DNA of 64,000 bases from Blastobasis lacticolella (taxonomy: Eukaryota > Arthropoda > Insecta > Lepidoptera > Blastobasidae). Position numbers and translations under genes: made by a program. Location of the stretch: the NCBI GenBank assembly GCA_905147135.1, contig LR990061.1, positions 4,006,026 through 4,070,025 of the forward strand, written 5' to 3'. Under the pieces are notes generated by a model, which saw only the letters and a program-made list of their open reading frames with translations, did no database searches and was not told the DNA's origin. Positions 1-10,189 of the stretch are shown piece by piece (positions within the stretch are counted from its first letter, which is position 1; every line of letters begins with the position of its first letter).

Positions 1-185
1 TATCCGGTCCGGTGGCCAAAACTGGATCTATGTGACGCCATATTGAATTGTCATGTCAACGTAAACAACAGCGACGTTGCAGATAAGTTTGGGACAAATG
101 ATTATGAATCATAATATGCAACACTACTGCGGCCTTATTACAACCCCAGATTGTGTCAGATTGGGGTTGCCCTCTTTTGTGTGGC

Positions 186-330
186 AAAAAAGCTCTGTAA
201 CTATTTTAGCTTGCTGCTGCTCACAGATAGATGTTATTGCGTTTTTTGTTTATTTCGTAATTCGCGTAGTATTTTGTTACTTTGTTTTCCTACATAATGG
301 AACGGTAATAATGAATAATATCCCTTTATG
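186..330 (+). repeat. Duplicated 5' flank of MOSPD-like gene, copy 1
   Basis: This stretch matches 6289-6424 closely over about 135 bases. Shared landmarks are agctctgtaact, ttagcttgctgctg, tttcgtaattcgcgt and aacggtaataatgaataat. In both copies it ends at an ATG followed by codons for Asn-Asn. It looks like the 5' UTR and start of the MOSPD-like gene, present twice. Here it is followed by relics of exons 2 and 3; at 6.4 kb it is followed by exon 1. Confidence 0.7.
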
Positions 331-386
331 GGGGGTACCTTTTTTACCTAACTGTGTTTTACCCTGCTCTCATTATTATGTATTTC

Positions 387-791
387 GCTACTACTTACTA
401 GACCCTGAAGGTGTAGTGGCTCCTCAGAGCTGCGTAGACATCGTGGTTCGTTATACCCAACCATAAGCGTCGCATTGCAATACCCCCGCAAAATTCCGGA
501 TATCTATTTACGACCGGAACACGCAACAGGTTAACACAAAATTAAAGGGCAAAACGGTTATGAATGTTAATATTCACTATTTGAACAAGTCTAAACTAAC
601 TATTATTTAAATGTGTTGCAGGCGTTTGGTAAAAAAGGTGTTCCAGTTAAGTTGGTAGAAGGAGAGCCTATGGGTATACAGCTAGAAAGCAGAGGAGAGG
701 AGAGGAGTTTTCACCCAATGACTGCAAGGGTAACTCCAGTACGGGCTATAGAATAGCAAGCCGCATACAGCAACCGACCTTCAAGTGACAG
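387..791 (+). pseudogene. MOSPD1-like (MSP-domain) pseudogene, exons 2 and 3
   Basis: The first block, 387-556, reads LLDPEGVVAPQSCVDIVVR, a close match to the second half of the MSP domain in MOSPD1/3 proteins (ER-membrane proteins of the VAP superfamily). It continues in the same frame past a TAA stop at 464-466 into SHCNTPAKFRISIYDRNTQQ, which fits the family's next segment. A 65-bp phase-0 intron (557-621, GT...TTGCAG) leads to a block at 622-791 starting AFGKKGVPVKLVEGEP. That block needs one frameshift to read YRIASRIQQPTFK and ends at CAG|GTAAAA. No upstream MSP half is joined to it here. The nonsense codon and frameshift make this a decayed copy. The family assignment rests on motif recognition; the pseudogene status is visible directly. 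Confidence 0.6.
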
Positions 792-965
792 GTAAAAATA
801 ATGTACGAAAATTTTATATAGCTATGACTTATGATATTAAGGACCGAAATAAATGACATGAAAGTCAACATAACATAGGCTATCTGAGGTAGAAACCTCA
901 ATTATCGATATCGTAAATTTATCTATAATGTACTCTTTTAATCAACTATCGATGAAAAATAATCA

Positions 966-1316
966 TCTTCTTGTTAATGTCCCATTGTGCTCTCGGCACG
1001 AGGGCCCGGAGTCCGCCTTGACTATGATCAGGCAGGATTGGGCAGGTTTGATCATTATAGTGGAGTAACTGCCATCTGTGCTCTGTGACACTGATACCAG
1101 GGGAACCTTACCAGACTGGATCATGGTCACACATTCAGTCGCCTGAATGTGCGGGTTTTAATATTTTCCCTCACCTTGAAAGAATTTAGCATAATTAAAC
1201 GAATGTCCATAACTCCGAAAAGAGTCATTGGTACATGGTGGCAATTGAGATTCAAACCCTGTACCTCTTGCTTATGAGACGAATACCTTATCCACTCGGT
1301 AACCGATGCTCTCTTT
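966..1316 (-). repeat. tRNA-derived SINE, near full length (family A)
   Basis: On the minus strand the element starts with a tRNA-like head containing a B-box-like ggtttgaatctc (about 1240-1260). It then runs through the family core (gatgctcttacggtgaggg, acattcaggcgactgaatgtg, gatcatggtc) to the agggccctcgtgccgagagcaca 3' end. It is older than the copies at 49.7 and 61.2 kb, judged by its substitutions. Confidence 0.8.
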
Positions 1317-1319
1317 TCA

Positions 1320-2375
1320 TAGAACTATCTATAAAGAAGAATATTACTACAGTTTGGCAAGAAAGTCGTGAAAATAATGTTTTCGGAACTACTGCTCTCG
1401 CCTAAATTGGCCACACTAAATTACTGTCAAACTCAAATATTCTATACCTATCTGTGGTCAAAGTTACTTCAACTGTCACGTTATCTGGACATAGTCGTTG
1501 TTTTGTGTAAGTTTATATGTAAATATTTCTAGATTTACAGTGTTGGACATTTTTTTTTCGCAATGAATGCAAATCTAATAAAAGCGGCGTGAGAAATGTA
1601 ATATTTAGAGTTGTTCATAAATGTATGGCTGAGTTTAGAGCAGATAAGTTGCTGTGCCATTTGGAAGATGTTTACAGCCGAATAGCAAAGATTATCTTTA
1701 TGTAAAATGTACCACAATTTTGAAAATATTGAATAAAATGTGAGCTTTTGGAAATCATTTGAATTTCCGTAAAATTAATGTGTTTTATAGTATTTGTTAC
1801 ATTTATTTAAGGTTACAAAATTAACCGTCAAATTATAGTGTACTGTTATAGTTTTGATACGTTTGTATATTTTTTCCAAAATATTATATTCATTGATATT
1901 TTTGCGTTCAGGTGAGTCTAAAAGCAGTGCGGCGTTTCTGTATTGTATTGTAGCAGAGAGCTATATTATCCAGGCACATTACGCAATGTACGACTATTCG
2001 GGCTGGAGAAATGAAACCCAGGATCAAGGAATTTCGAAAAGAATTTCGGTTATTAAGATTAATAAAATATTGATAAACAGTTTGACATGACATCGTTCCG
2101 TGCATCATTGCATGTCAATAAATTAATAAGAGTAAATATATACCAGACTTTTATTTCAATTTTCAATTCCGTGACAGCTTAAGTGGGTACACCCCAAAAT
2201 GCAAAAACTATACTATTTAATATTACCTACATTTCATCATGATACTCTAAATACAAGGGCAGATGCAAGGGCTTTGTGACAAGATCTGTTGACATTTTTA
2301 GATTATTTAAGGTCTGATTAAAATAGTCATGTAATAAACCTCCCATCTTACTTGAAGCGGGCCTTATGTGAATCT
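1320..2375. other. AT-rich intergenic, no gene seen
   Basis: Only short chance frames are present. Nothing in them resembles a known domain, and I see no repeat family here that I recognise. Confidence 0.5.
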
Positions 2376-2379
2376 TGAT

Positions 2380-2580
2380 TTTACTATCAGTAAGTGAAAA
2401 CGTCGTGATGAAACTGACTGAATGGGTAACTATGGTCAAATCTTGTATGTGTAACCTGGTAGCAGGGTCACGGAGGTCAGATGGCAGTCGCTCCACTGTA
2501 ATTATCTAATCTGCTAAATCCTGGATCCTGGAAATCCTGGAGAGCACAAACGGGACATTAACACCGACGTGATATATTCC
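2380..2580 (+). repeat. SINE family A, 3' part
   Basis: Contains the family core in plus orientation: agtgaaaacgtcgtgatgaaa, cagatggcagtcgctccact, and the end gagagcacaaacgggacatta. The tRNA-like head is missing. Confidence 0.75.
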
Positions 2581-2584
2581 CAAT

Positions 2585-3190
2585 CCCTTTGTCTAACTAT
2601 ACTAAATTAGCACATTCGACTGATGTTGTCTAAGCCCAGCATTGGACTGTTGTAGGTAGGTGGACGCGTTGTAGTCGTGCGATATGATAAAATATTAACA
2701 AGTATTAAATTTTCTAGTCAAAGTATACGAGACACAGACACAAAGAAATTGGACATGAGGCAAAACACAGATGCTATTTTTTAAAATTTTAAGTTCACAG
2801 ACTGATACAGAACAATTATACCATGTACACGATGGTGGCGCCCTTAATTTTATTCACGACTTTCTTGCCAAACAATAATTATAGGGTAGAGCAACCAGAA
2901 AATGTTGTAGCTCTTGCAATTGCTCAGTCAGCATTGCTGCGATATTTCTGCATACTCAACCAGACAAAGATGTGAATTCCTCATGACCGTGGCCAGAATG
3001 GTGGTTGCACTTTGGATCGGCCCGGAAAATGTTTTTCTGCTTTGTGATCGGATTAGTATTCACACTTGTTTTAAAACCTTTAACATAATATTTTTAACAA
3101 GGAGCAAAATAATGTATTTGATATTTTACAAAAACAATAACGTATACAGTAAAAAAAAAATAGAGTTCCCGCGGGAGACCCAATAAGCGA
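2585..3190. other. Intergenic, no gene seen
   Basis: Near 2630-2660 there is a short LINE-tail-like sequence (cccagcattggactgt). The rest shows no recognisable gene or repeat. Confidence 0.4.
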
Positions 3191-3194
3191 TAGA

Positions 3195-3300
3195 TTGATA
3201 TCGCCGAGTCGGATGCGAGAGCCAATGGCTTACGACGTGAAGATGCCAGAAAAGTGGAGAAGAAAAATTAGGAAAACGAACTCTGGCAGAAGACCCGTCT
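3195..3300 (+). mobile_element. RTE-type LINE RT C-terminus fragment
   Basis: The words ANGLRREDA and KWRRKIRK can be read with one shift. These are typical of the last residues of RTE-clade reverse transcriptases in Lepidoptera. The sequence runs directly into the PAM2-type module downstream, as it also does at 5.0-5.1 kb. Confidence 0.55.
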
Positions 3301-3550
3301 TGACCACTCGGATGATGGTGATGACTTCGCCAGGAATGCTCCACAGCAGATTGCCAATAGGGCTTCATGCCGATACGCATCACAACAGATTCAACTTTTG
3401 CCCATACACTTGACACACCTGGATCAATTTCAATGCGCCTACCTTTGTGTCGCGTTCTCAATCCGCCAGTGGCTGTCGGTTGTGTAGATCCACTCCACGG
3501 TCGGAAAGTGACGAGGAAGTTGACATATCTAAACATTTATGTGCGCGGTG
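3300..3550 (+). pseudogene. PAM2/PHD family, PAM2-a module, copy 1
   Basis: The frame reads DDFARNAPQQIANRASC, then QIQLLPIHLTHLD, and then a broken PAM2-like stretch (NAPTFV after a small insertion) and the acidic SDEEVD. The same order of words occurs at 5.1-5.3, 9.2-9.5 and 11.4-12.0 kb. This copy is cut by a SINE at 3560-3851 and resumes at 3852. Confidence 0.5.
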
Positions 3551-3559
3551 AGACAAAAA

Positions 3560-3851
3560 TCATGACATGTCCGACACAAACAAAAGACATGTCCGTGTGG
3601 TGTCCGGCAGAGTAGAATAGCACCAACCCCTAACACTCGTGGGTGTCGTACAAGGCGACTAATGTTTAGAGACAAAAGATCTAGAGTCTCCGTAAACTGG
3701 AAAATGGGCAGCAGCGTTTTCCTTTGTTATGTTTGCAACAATGCGATCTCCAACCTGCCTGCCAAGCGTGGAGATTATGGCAATAACCTCCCCTTTTGTG
3801 GGAGAGGCCCAAAGTCCTGCAGTGGACTGTTATGGGCTGTGATGGTGATGT
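3560..3851 (+). mobile_element. SINE family B inserted with 11-bp target duplication
   Basis: The element has a head reading tggtgtccggcagagtagaa and an end reading gttatgggctgtgatg. It is flanked on both sides by tgagacaaaaa (3549-3559 and 3852-3862). The interrupted sequence is continuous in the uninterrupted homologues at 5.3 and 9.45 kb, so the insertion boundaries are clear. Confidence 0.8.
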
Positions 3852-3924
3852 TGAGACAAAAACTTCAGAATGACTTCAGTAGGAACATATTTTTGTTATG
3901 ACAAATGTGTGTAGGGATGTGTCA

Positions 3925-4071
3925 GATATGATTGCCTGCGACGCGAAGTGGTGCCCTAAGGAGTGGTACAACTTTGAGTGCGTAGGCGTGACAGTGTCGC
4001 GCAAAGGCGAGTGGATTTGCCCAATATGCGTGGCAAAGAACGTCCCGGCCGAGTACGATGACCTGCGCTGA
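3925..4071 (+). pseudogene. ING-like PHD finger relic, PHD copy 1
   Basis: An open 48-codon frame ends at TGA. It carries DMIACDAKWCPKEWYNFECV and then KGEWICPICVAKNV, the second half of a C4HC3 PHD finger of the ING type. The zinc-ligand His of the canonical EWYHF is Asn here, and the first Cys pair is missing upstream. ING-type PHD fingers bind histone H3 tails, mainly H3K4me3. Whether this repeated version ever did so is unknown. Confidence 0.7.
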
Positions 4072-4529
4072 GGAACAGGTGGTGAAAGCGATCGTGGAGG
4101 GGGAAACGCAAACCTGGTTTTGAGCATACAATTTTGTGTATGTGTATTAAAATAGGATATTTTTGAAAATAACAACAACTTTTATTATATCTGTTGTTAT
4201 ATACTTTATAGATCAGAAAAATTGCAGATCCCAGCCAGTTCTGAAGTGACGAAATATTATGTTCTCATAAAGTTTTTGGGCGGAGATTTGCTCTCCAACT
4301 TTTGTTTTTCCAACTTTACTAACCAAGACCGTTAGTGCTGTCATTTATAGATGCTGTTTAATGCCAACAAAGATTTTTATATTTATTTATTCAGTGTTAG
4401 TTGTACATCGTCCAAAATACATTACAAATATTTCGCCCAAATATTCCAAAATTCCAAAAATTCTTGCCGCCACAACAGCTTTTTGCAAACCTTGGTTTTA
4501 TAAGCCCGTTTACCCCTGATGAGGTGGCG

Positions 4530-4685
4530 AGGTAGGTCTCTGGAGAACGGAACCCTATGAAGAACGAAAAGCAATTGGCTATGATGGACTTCCCATAGAA
4601 ACCTGGAAAACTTTGGGGGACGACGACTCTCAGGCTCACTGTAAACTTTTCAATAGGATTTTAATCTTGGAACTTATTTCAGACG
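4530..4685 (+). mobile_element. RTE-type reverse transcriptase fragment
   Basis: The frame reads KAIGYDGLPIETWKTLGDDD followed by LFNRILIL. This resembles the RTE-clade RT segment usually written AVGPDGIPVEVWK. No flanking RT domains remain in frame on this side. Confidence 0.6.
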
Positions 4686-4739
4686 CTTATATTATCCAAT
4701 AAATGAGATATGCACAATGAAGCTATTCGATCCAATAAT

Positions 4740-5095
4740 AGACTAGAGACTTCGCCTGGAATCTCTGCAACTTGGGCCAACTGGCAGGAGCTCGCGGCAG
4801 TCACCTGTGACCACAAAATCCCGATCCAGCTTAAGGGGCTAATTAATATACAATAGCATAATCAGGCCTGTGATGCTTTATAGCTGCGAAACCAGGCGGA
4901 CGATGATAAAGTTCGCCCGCGAACTCCACGCTAATGAAATGAAAATGCTACATTGGATGTGCGAAGTTACGGACTCCTTGGCTTGGAGGCGGATGCGAAA
5001 GCCAATGGCTTACGACTTGAGGATGCCGAAGATCGGGCAAAGTGTATAAGAACAATTAGGAAAGCAATCCCTAGCAGAAGACGGGATTGACCGCT
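4740..5095 (+). mobile_element. RTE-type RT C-terminal fragment
   Basis: Recognisable pieces are IRPVMLYSCET, ELHANEMKMLHWMCEVT and ANGLRLEDAEDRAK, ending RRRD then stop. They match the thumb and C-terminal end of lepidopteran RTE-clade reverse transcriptases. A block in the middle (the GHV region) is deleted. The stop is followed at once by the PAM2-a module. Confidence 0.7.
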
Positions 5096-5390
5096 GTTGA
5101 CTTCGCCAGCAATGCTCCGTATCAGATTGCCATAACGGCTTCATGCCGATTCGCAACACAACGGATTTGACTTTTGCCAATTCACTAGACACAGCTGGAT
5201 GTCAATGCGCCAAGCCTTTGTGCATCGTTCTTAATTCGCCAGTGGCTTTCGGTTGTGGAAATCATTTCCACCGTCGGAGAGTGACGAAAAAGTTGACATA
5301 GTTAAACATTTATGTGCGCGGTGGAACAACAATTTCAAAATGACTTCGGAAGGAAAGTATTTTTGCAATGACAAATTTGTTTACGATTGA
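5095..5390 (+). pseudogene. PAM2/PHD family, PAM2-a module, copy 2
   Basis: The same words as at 3.3 kb appear (SPAMLRIRLP in the shifted frame, then LTQLDVNAP). One extra base breaks the PAM2 core after LDVNAP. The acidic ESDE and the segment KMTSEGKYFCNDK follow. Confidence 0.45.
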
Positions 5391-5640
5391 TTCAGATAAG
5401 GCACGGCACGAGGAGGCTACGACAATTAACACTGCGGGTTCGCATTATTTTAAGGTGGTGAATACAATGAAAATGCTGACATGATCGGTCTGCTGACGAC
5501 CTGCCTGACGATACGAATTTTATTCTAGACCGACATGATGCATCTTTAACAGCTTGTCTTGGTGGGATATCTGGTAAAATATATGCAACAAACAGGGCCC
5601 ACTTCATAAACATGAAAAAATACTATCAACATCCGAGCGG
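5390..5640 (+). pseudogene. PAM2/PHD family, linker with PHD deleted
   Basis: The sequence passes from the linker frame (EEATTI then TAGSHYF) through gaaaatgctgacatgatc straight to DLPDDTNFILD, so the PHD core is missing. The same tail (ttctagaccgacatgatgca) follows the PHD copies at 12.2, 13.4 and 16.8 kb. Confidence 0.45.
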
Positions 5641-5884
5641 TCAATCTCATTTATGCTATTTGCCAAGCGCTCGCCGCCGTTTTGCGTACCTATACTGGTA
5701 TCGACTGTCAACTCTAAGCGAAAAGAGATCGTAATGTTCTACCCGCTTATTAGTATAAGTTACTCTGAGAACTGAGAAAATCTGAATATTGATAAGAACA
5801 AGAAAAAGTAATAAAAATTTGCTTGCCTACTTATCTCCGCACCAAATAATTTCTTTGAAAGTTTTTTGTTTTATGTGGGGTGCA

Positions 5885-6060
5885 TGGTTTTGCTGAAATC
5901 GACTTCAATTTAAATAATTGCCACGCTCCTGTAGGTATAACGACCGGCGTACTAAGCTTTGGAAAGTGTATTATTTTTCGGTAAATAAAGGTTGTCTCCG
6001 GCGACGCAGATTTTGTGGTATTTGTAAATAAAGAAGGAACAAAAAAAATATCATATAAAA
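5885..6060 (+). repeat. Repeat R-tail, copy 1
   Basis: Shares ggttgtctccggcgacgcag, attttgtggtattt and cctgtaggtataacgaccgg with copies at 8.46, 11.15 and 14.94 kb. Those copies lie downstream of RNase H units or just upstream of PAM2 units. It may be the 3' UTR or tail of the PAM2/RNase H family. Confidence 0.6.
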
Positions 6061-6067
6061 GATCTCT

Positions 6068-6125
6068 AGATAAGTCCTATGCCCAGCAGTGGGCGTATTC
6101 CGGCCTATATGATGATGATGATAAT
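6068..6125 (+). repeat. LINE/SINE 3' tail with (ATG)n
   Basis: The words cctatgcccagcagtgggcg and a gatgatgatg tail are the usual 3' end of lepidopteran retroelements. Confidence 0.65.
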
Positions 6126-6288
6126 TAAATAAAACAACAATTATCTTGGTTTCAATATCCCGTAAGTCATACCGAGGGCCCAGAGTTCGGTGTCCATGTC
6201 TTCATGGTCCACGGTATACAACAGACTATTATTGCGCTTAAATATTACTCCAGCAGTCTTCGGATTTTGTTGTTGATGCTGTCATTTC

Positions 6289-6424
6289 AAGAAGCTCTGT
6301 AACTTTTTAAGCTTGCTGCTGACAGATAGATGATATTGTGTTTCTTGTTGATTTCGTAATTCGCGTGGTAGTTTGTTACTTTGTTCTCGTACTTAATAAA
6401 ACGGTAATAATGAATAATTTCCAT
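6289..6424 (+). repeat. Duplicated 5' flank of MOSPD-like gene, copy 2
   Basis: Homologous to 186-330. It leads into the ATG at 6410 of the MOSPD-like exon 1. Confidence 0.7.
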
Positions 6425-6577
6425 GTTTTCGTATTTCCAGTTTCAATGGATTTCTATCTCAATGCCAAACACACTTACAAACTTCTCCTAACTTTCTATA
6501 ATCCATACTTCCAGTTCCAAGTTAATTATAAGTTGGAGCATTATTATGGATTTCAATTATTAGGTACTACGCCATGA
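6410..6577 (+). pseudogene. MOSPD1-like exon 1 (start of MSP domain)
   Basis: From ATG 6410 the frame reads VFVFPVSMDFYLNAKHTYK and then LTFYNPY. This fits the start of the MOSPD1/3 MSP domain, where VFVFP, a HK-containing loop and LTLYNPY are conserved. The end (LLGTTP before stop) resembles the family's VLCTTP. Exons 2 and 3 do not follow; a decayed version of them sits at 387-791 behind a copy of the same 5' flank. It may be a broken half of a duplicated gene or a live first exon whose partners lie elsewhere; I favour a relic. Confidence 0.55.
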
Positions 6578-6919
6578 TAATTTTTACAGATATTTTTTTA
6601 CAGCGTATACCACATTAAATACAAATGTATCTTCCTCGGCCACGACCACGTAAATATATGTATTCTTCATCACGCTCCAATCTACCAGTCAACTCCTTCT
6701 AAGGTGTTATCGAGTTTTCTGTATTCTGAATTATGCTTTCCTCTGAATTAGCATCATTTGCGGTAGTCCGTATAGGATCCTATTTAATCACAGCAGTAGT
6801 AGCAACTTGCGGGCGATGGCATGAGTTATATAGAGACATGGCTGATCACGTCAACAATCCCAGAGGGTTGTTGCTGTACATTGACAAGAATTGGCTGGAG
6901 GATGCCGTTCCTTAGTTAA

Positions 6920-7255
6920 CAAGGGTGCGATACTACTTGGATGGGAGTGAGAGATGCCTTGGAGTGTTCCTAGACCTTGAAAAGGCTTTTATCAAGAATG
7001 CAATACTTGGGAATTAGGGGAATACCTCTTCATGGTTGGTGGACGGACACAGAGAGTCAGGATAAACGGGTGTTTAAGTAGGAAATCCTCTTGCCACTTG
7101 TGTACCACAAGGAAGTACCCTTGGATTGACGTTATTTATTATTTACGTAAACGCGCTGTGCAATCTTAAACTATGAAGTTCGGCATGGCTGACGATACAG
7201 CTCTCAAAAGCCCCAATGATAGCTTCAAATTACGTGTGAGATGTATTCCCTCATC
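6920..7255 (+). mobile_element. LINE reverse transcriptase fragment (jockey/CR1-like)
   Basis: With a few frame changes the segment reads CLGVFLDLEKAF, LGIRGIPLHGW, VPQGSTLGLTLF and MADDT. These are the RT motifs A (DLxxAFD-like), B (VPQGS) and C (the catalytic DD box, here ADDT). It is a non-LTR RT relic with deletions. Confidence 0.65.
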
Positions 7256-7569
7256 GTAAGAGCTTTCGTTAGTGTACAAATTATGTATTAATAACTCGAA
7301 AAAAGTCAATTATACAAAAGTTATGAAATCAATCCGCTAGACATTGATACTGCTTTTGATGTTAGATAGAATAAGTAAATAATAATGGAAAAAATTAATG
7401 AACAAAGAAGTGTCTAATCCACGTCAGAAGACTATTTTAGGAGAGGGATCTGAGATTGCAAATATAACATATTATCAATATGATACAATAGTGGCAGTAC
7501 GCTTCTACAACTACTACATTCATCCGACTTAATGAATAATTTGTGTTCCAGATACTTTAGAGAGACTGC

Positions 7570-7890
7570 TAGCCGCCATGCCACGCAACCCGCACTATCG
7601 AGCCACGACGCAAACTACAGGAGATCCGAACTTCCGACCAAACGACCTTCGGAATATATATTCGGAAATTGGAAAGCTCTCGATGTAAACGCACCTGTGT
7701 TCGTGCAGTAATCGTGTTCGTTTTTGTTACAGATGTGTGTGCGTTCAACGTGAATGCGCCCACGTTCGTGCCGCAGTCGCTATCGGACAGCGGTCGAGGG
7801 TCGCCGGAATCGCAGGATGAAGAAGCATGGCCCGATAGATTAACTTTTTTTCTTTTCGGGGAGCAATTCAGGAGGAACATGGGTTCCACC
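7570..7890 (+). pseudogene. Tandem PAM2-like module (PAM2-b), copy 1
   Basis: One frame reads WKALDVNAPVFVQ then stop. A second copy, FNVNAPTFVPQS, follows about 45 bases on and runs into the acidic SDSGRGSPESQDEEAWPD. Both copies fit the PAM2 pattern (L-N-x-N-A-x-x-F-V-P), the peptide bound by the MLLE domain of poly(A)-binding protein. The stop after the first motif and further stops downstream make this copy inactive. Confidence 0.5.
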
Positions 7891-8410
7891 TAAGTATGGG
7901 CTAGTAGCTATCAACGATGCTAAACTGATTCCAGACCTAGAACAAACGATAAAAAAATACAAGATTCAACTGTAGGAGGACCAGGAGACATAGGAATAAG
8001 CACCTCACTTGGCAAGTACACCACTATCTTCCAAGCTGAATGCATGGGAATTTGTCATAGCCATCCGCGCTATACGGGATAGATGCACACTAGAACAGCC
8101 AATTCGAATTTTTACAGATAGTCAAGCACTTCTTAAGGCCCTTGACAACGACATAATTACTTCGCGGCTCATACTCGAATGAGGCATGTAAACCGAATCC
8201 TGTAACTTTACAGTGAATATAAGTATACAGCGGATCAAAGGGAAACGACGCAGTTTACAAGTTGGTCAGGCGAGGGTCTTGTGCTAAGTCTATTGGCCCG
8301 GAGCCAATTCTATCTCATGGGTCCGTAAACACCTAAAAGGTATAATCTATATAAATCGTGATTTACCCCTGACATTATTCGACTACTATTAAAGTGAGTA
8401 AGGGTCTACT
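7890..8410 (+). mobile_element. RNase H domain relic, copy 1
   Basis: Pieces readable in shifting frames are EEPI, LGKYTTIFQAECMG, PIRIFTDSQALLKALDND and WIKGK-like. They carry the RNase H motifs FQAE and TDSQ. The N-terminal TDGS part is lost. It follows a PAM2-b module directly, as in the other units. Confidence 0.65.
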
Positions 8411-8454
8411 CTCATCTTAGAGCCTATTTGATTGTGGTTAATCATAGTTTTTTT

Positions 8455-8655
8455 TAAATCGTCTTCAAAAGCATATGAAGGACGAGGTTCTATGTTCGAA
8501 TGTTTATAAATAATTCCCACACTCCTGTAGGTATAACGACTGGCGCACTAAGCTTTCTTGGAAAATGTATTATTTTCTGATGATTAAAGGTTGTCTCCGG
8601 CGACGCAGATTTTGTGGTATTTATAGTAAAAGAAGGAACAAACTTTTTGGAACAG
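8455..8655 (+). repeat. Repeat R-tail, copy 2
   Basis: Same family as 5885-6060, with ggttgtctccggcgacgcag intact. Confidence 0.6.
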
Positions 8656-8844
8656 AACTTTGCTTTGGGTAGTTGAAGTATAAACACACAATTCAAGATT
8701 AGTCCGATTTATTAATTAATTCAATTATTATTATCAAGTATAGTGTAGTGTAATGCTCATATAAACATTCAATAATTGTCTTTACATAAGTCTAGTAGGT
8801 ATATAATCTTCTCCTTTCAACTCAGCACTCTATATATTTTAACT

Positions 8845-9215
8845 ATGGATTCATATACGAAAGCTCCAATAATCACTATGTTTGAGTCCAGGATGAGCCA
8901 GTTTGAGCAAAACGTTCAGTCTCAAGTAACATTACAGGAGTGATCTAAAGATCTAAACAGTTCACTTTGCAGTCTCTCACTTTGTTTAAATTTGCCTTGA
9001 CAGGCATGAAATCGCTTCTAGAAGGACCGTGATTCTATTCCATGGTCTCCAAGAAGAAAAAACAGAGGACAAAAACTCAGATCCAAGTACCGCAATACTA
9101 AAGGTGTTAACTGACAAAATAAAGTTGAACATTTGCAACGCAAATGATATTTCTGTTACTTGTCACCTGGGCAAAGTAGAGAAGAAAACGGGAAAAGACG
9201 TGGTATAAGACGAGA
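8845..9215 (+). mobile_element. LINE ORF1 fragment (L1-ORF1-like)
   Basis: Starts MDSYTKAPIITMFESRMSQF, followed by a coiled-coil-like stretch with stops. It then reads RRTVILFHGLQEEKTED, ILKVLTDKI and VTCHLGKVEKKTGKD. This order (coiled coil, then RRxxILxHGL..E, then a HRLGK-like word) is typical of ORF1 proteins of some insect LINEs related to Transposase_22. The frame is broken several times. Confidence 0.5.
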
Positions 9216-9224
9216 CTGATCACT

Positions 9225-9520
9225 GATGACTTCGCCAGGAATGCTCCGTATCAGATTGCCAATACGGATTCATGCCGATCCGCAACACAACGGTTTCAAC
9301 TTTTGCCTATACACTTGACATAGCTGGATGTCAATGTGCCAGCTTTCGTGCCGCATTCTCAATCCGCCAGTGGCTGTCGGTTGTAGGGATCATCTCTAGG
9401 ATCGGAGAGTGACGAGGAAGTTGACACACCTTTATGTGCGCGAAGAGACAAAAATTTCAAAATGACGTCGGAAGGAACATATTTTTGCAATTACAAATGT
9501 GTGTAACATTGGTGGAAAAT
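9225..9520 (+). pseudogene. PAM2/PHD family, PAM2-a module, copy 3
   Basis: Best preserved copy: LDVNVPAFVPHSQSASGCRL, one stop, then GSSLGSESDEEVD and KMTSEGTYFCNYKCV before a stop. The motif core FVPHS is intact, followed by a Ser-rich then acidic stretch, the usual setting of PAM2 peptides. Confidence 0.55.
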
Positions 9521-9599
9521 TAGCGGTGCTTATTACTACAACTGCAGCGAGGAGAATTCGGATCGTCACGGAACGAAGAGTGCCGAGTAACTGCGGGTT

Positions 9600-9690
9600 C
9601 GCATTATTTTTATGTGGTTAATTCAATGAAAATGTTTAGATGATCAAGGGAGTGGTACCACTTCGAGTGCGTGGGCGTGACAGTGCCTTA
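9600..9690 (+). pseudogene. PHD finger relic, partial (copy 2)
   Basis: Only the middle survives: EWYHFECVGVTVP. The first Cys pair region and the C-terminal WICPIC are absent. Confidence 0.5.
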
Positions 9691-9934
9691 TTTTTTTGAC
9701 TTATTATTGTAATGAGAAATGTGTTTTCCATTGGAGAAAAATTAGCGGTTTTTAATACTACAACTGCTGCGAGGAGGATTCGGATCGAAAAAACGGCACG
9801 AGGAGCGCCGAGTACCCGCGCTGCCCCATCAGGGTATGGACGTTCACTCACCATTTGTGCGGCTTCTTTGTACGGCCATCCCTTACGCGGAAGACCCAGC
9901 CGACTCAAAAGCTACGACAATTAACGCTGCCGGT

Positions 9935-10145
9935 ACGCATTATTTTTATGTGGTGAGTACAAAAAATGTATGACATAATCGCCTGTGATGCGAAGGGGTG
10001 CCACAAGAAGTGGTACCACTTAGAGTGTGTGTGCGTGACACTGCCGCCCAAATTCGAGTGGATTTGCCCACTAGGTATGCGTGGCAAAGGACGTCCGGAC
10101 CGAGTACGACGAGACTTTCTCTGAGGTCAAAACGTTAAAGTTATA
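9935..10145 (+). pseudogene. ING-like PHD finger relic, copy 3
   Basis: Reads DIIACDAKGCHKKWYHLECV and then PPKFEWICP, after which a frame change destroys the last Cys. The tail YDETFSEVKTLKL follows, and a tandem PAM2-b module begins 60 bases later. This gives the order PHD, then PAM2-b, then RNase H in one unit. Confidence 0.6.
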
Positions 10146-10189
10146 TATTGATTGATTTATTTATTTATTATCTCACGGTGCAAACTACA

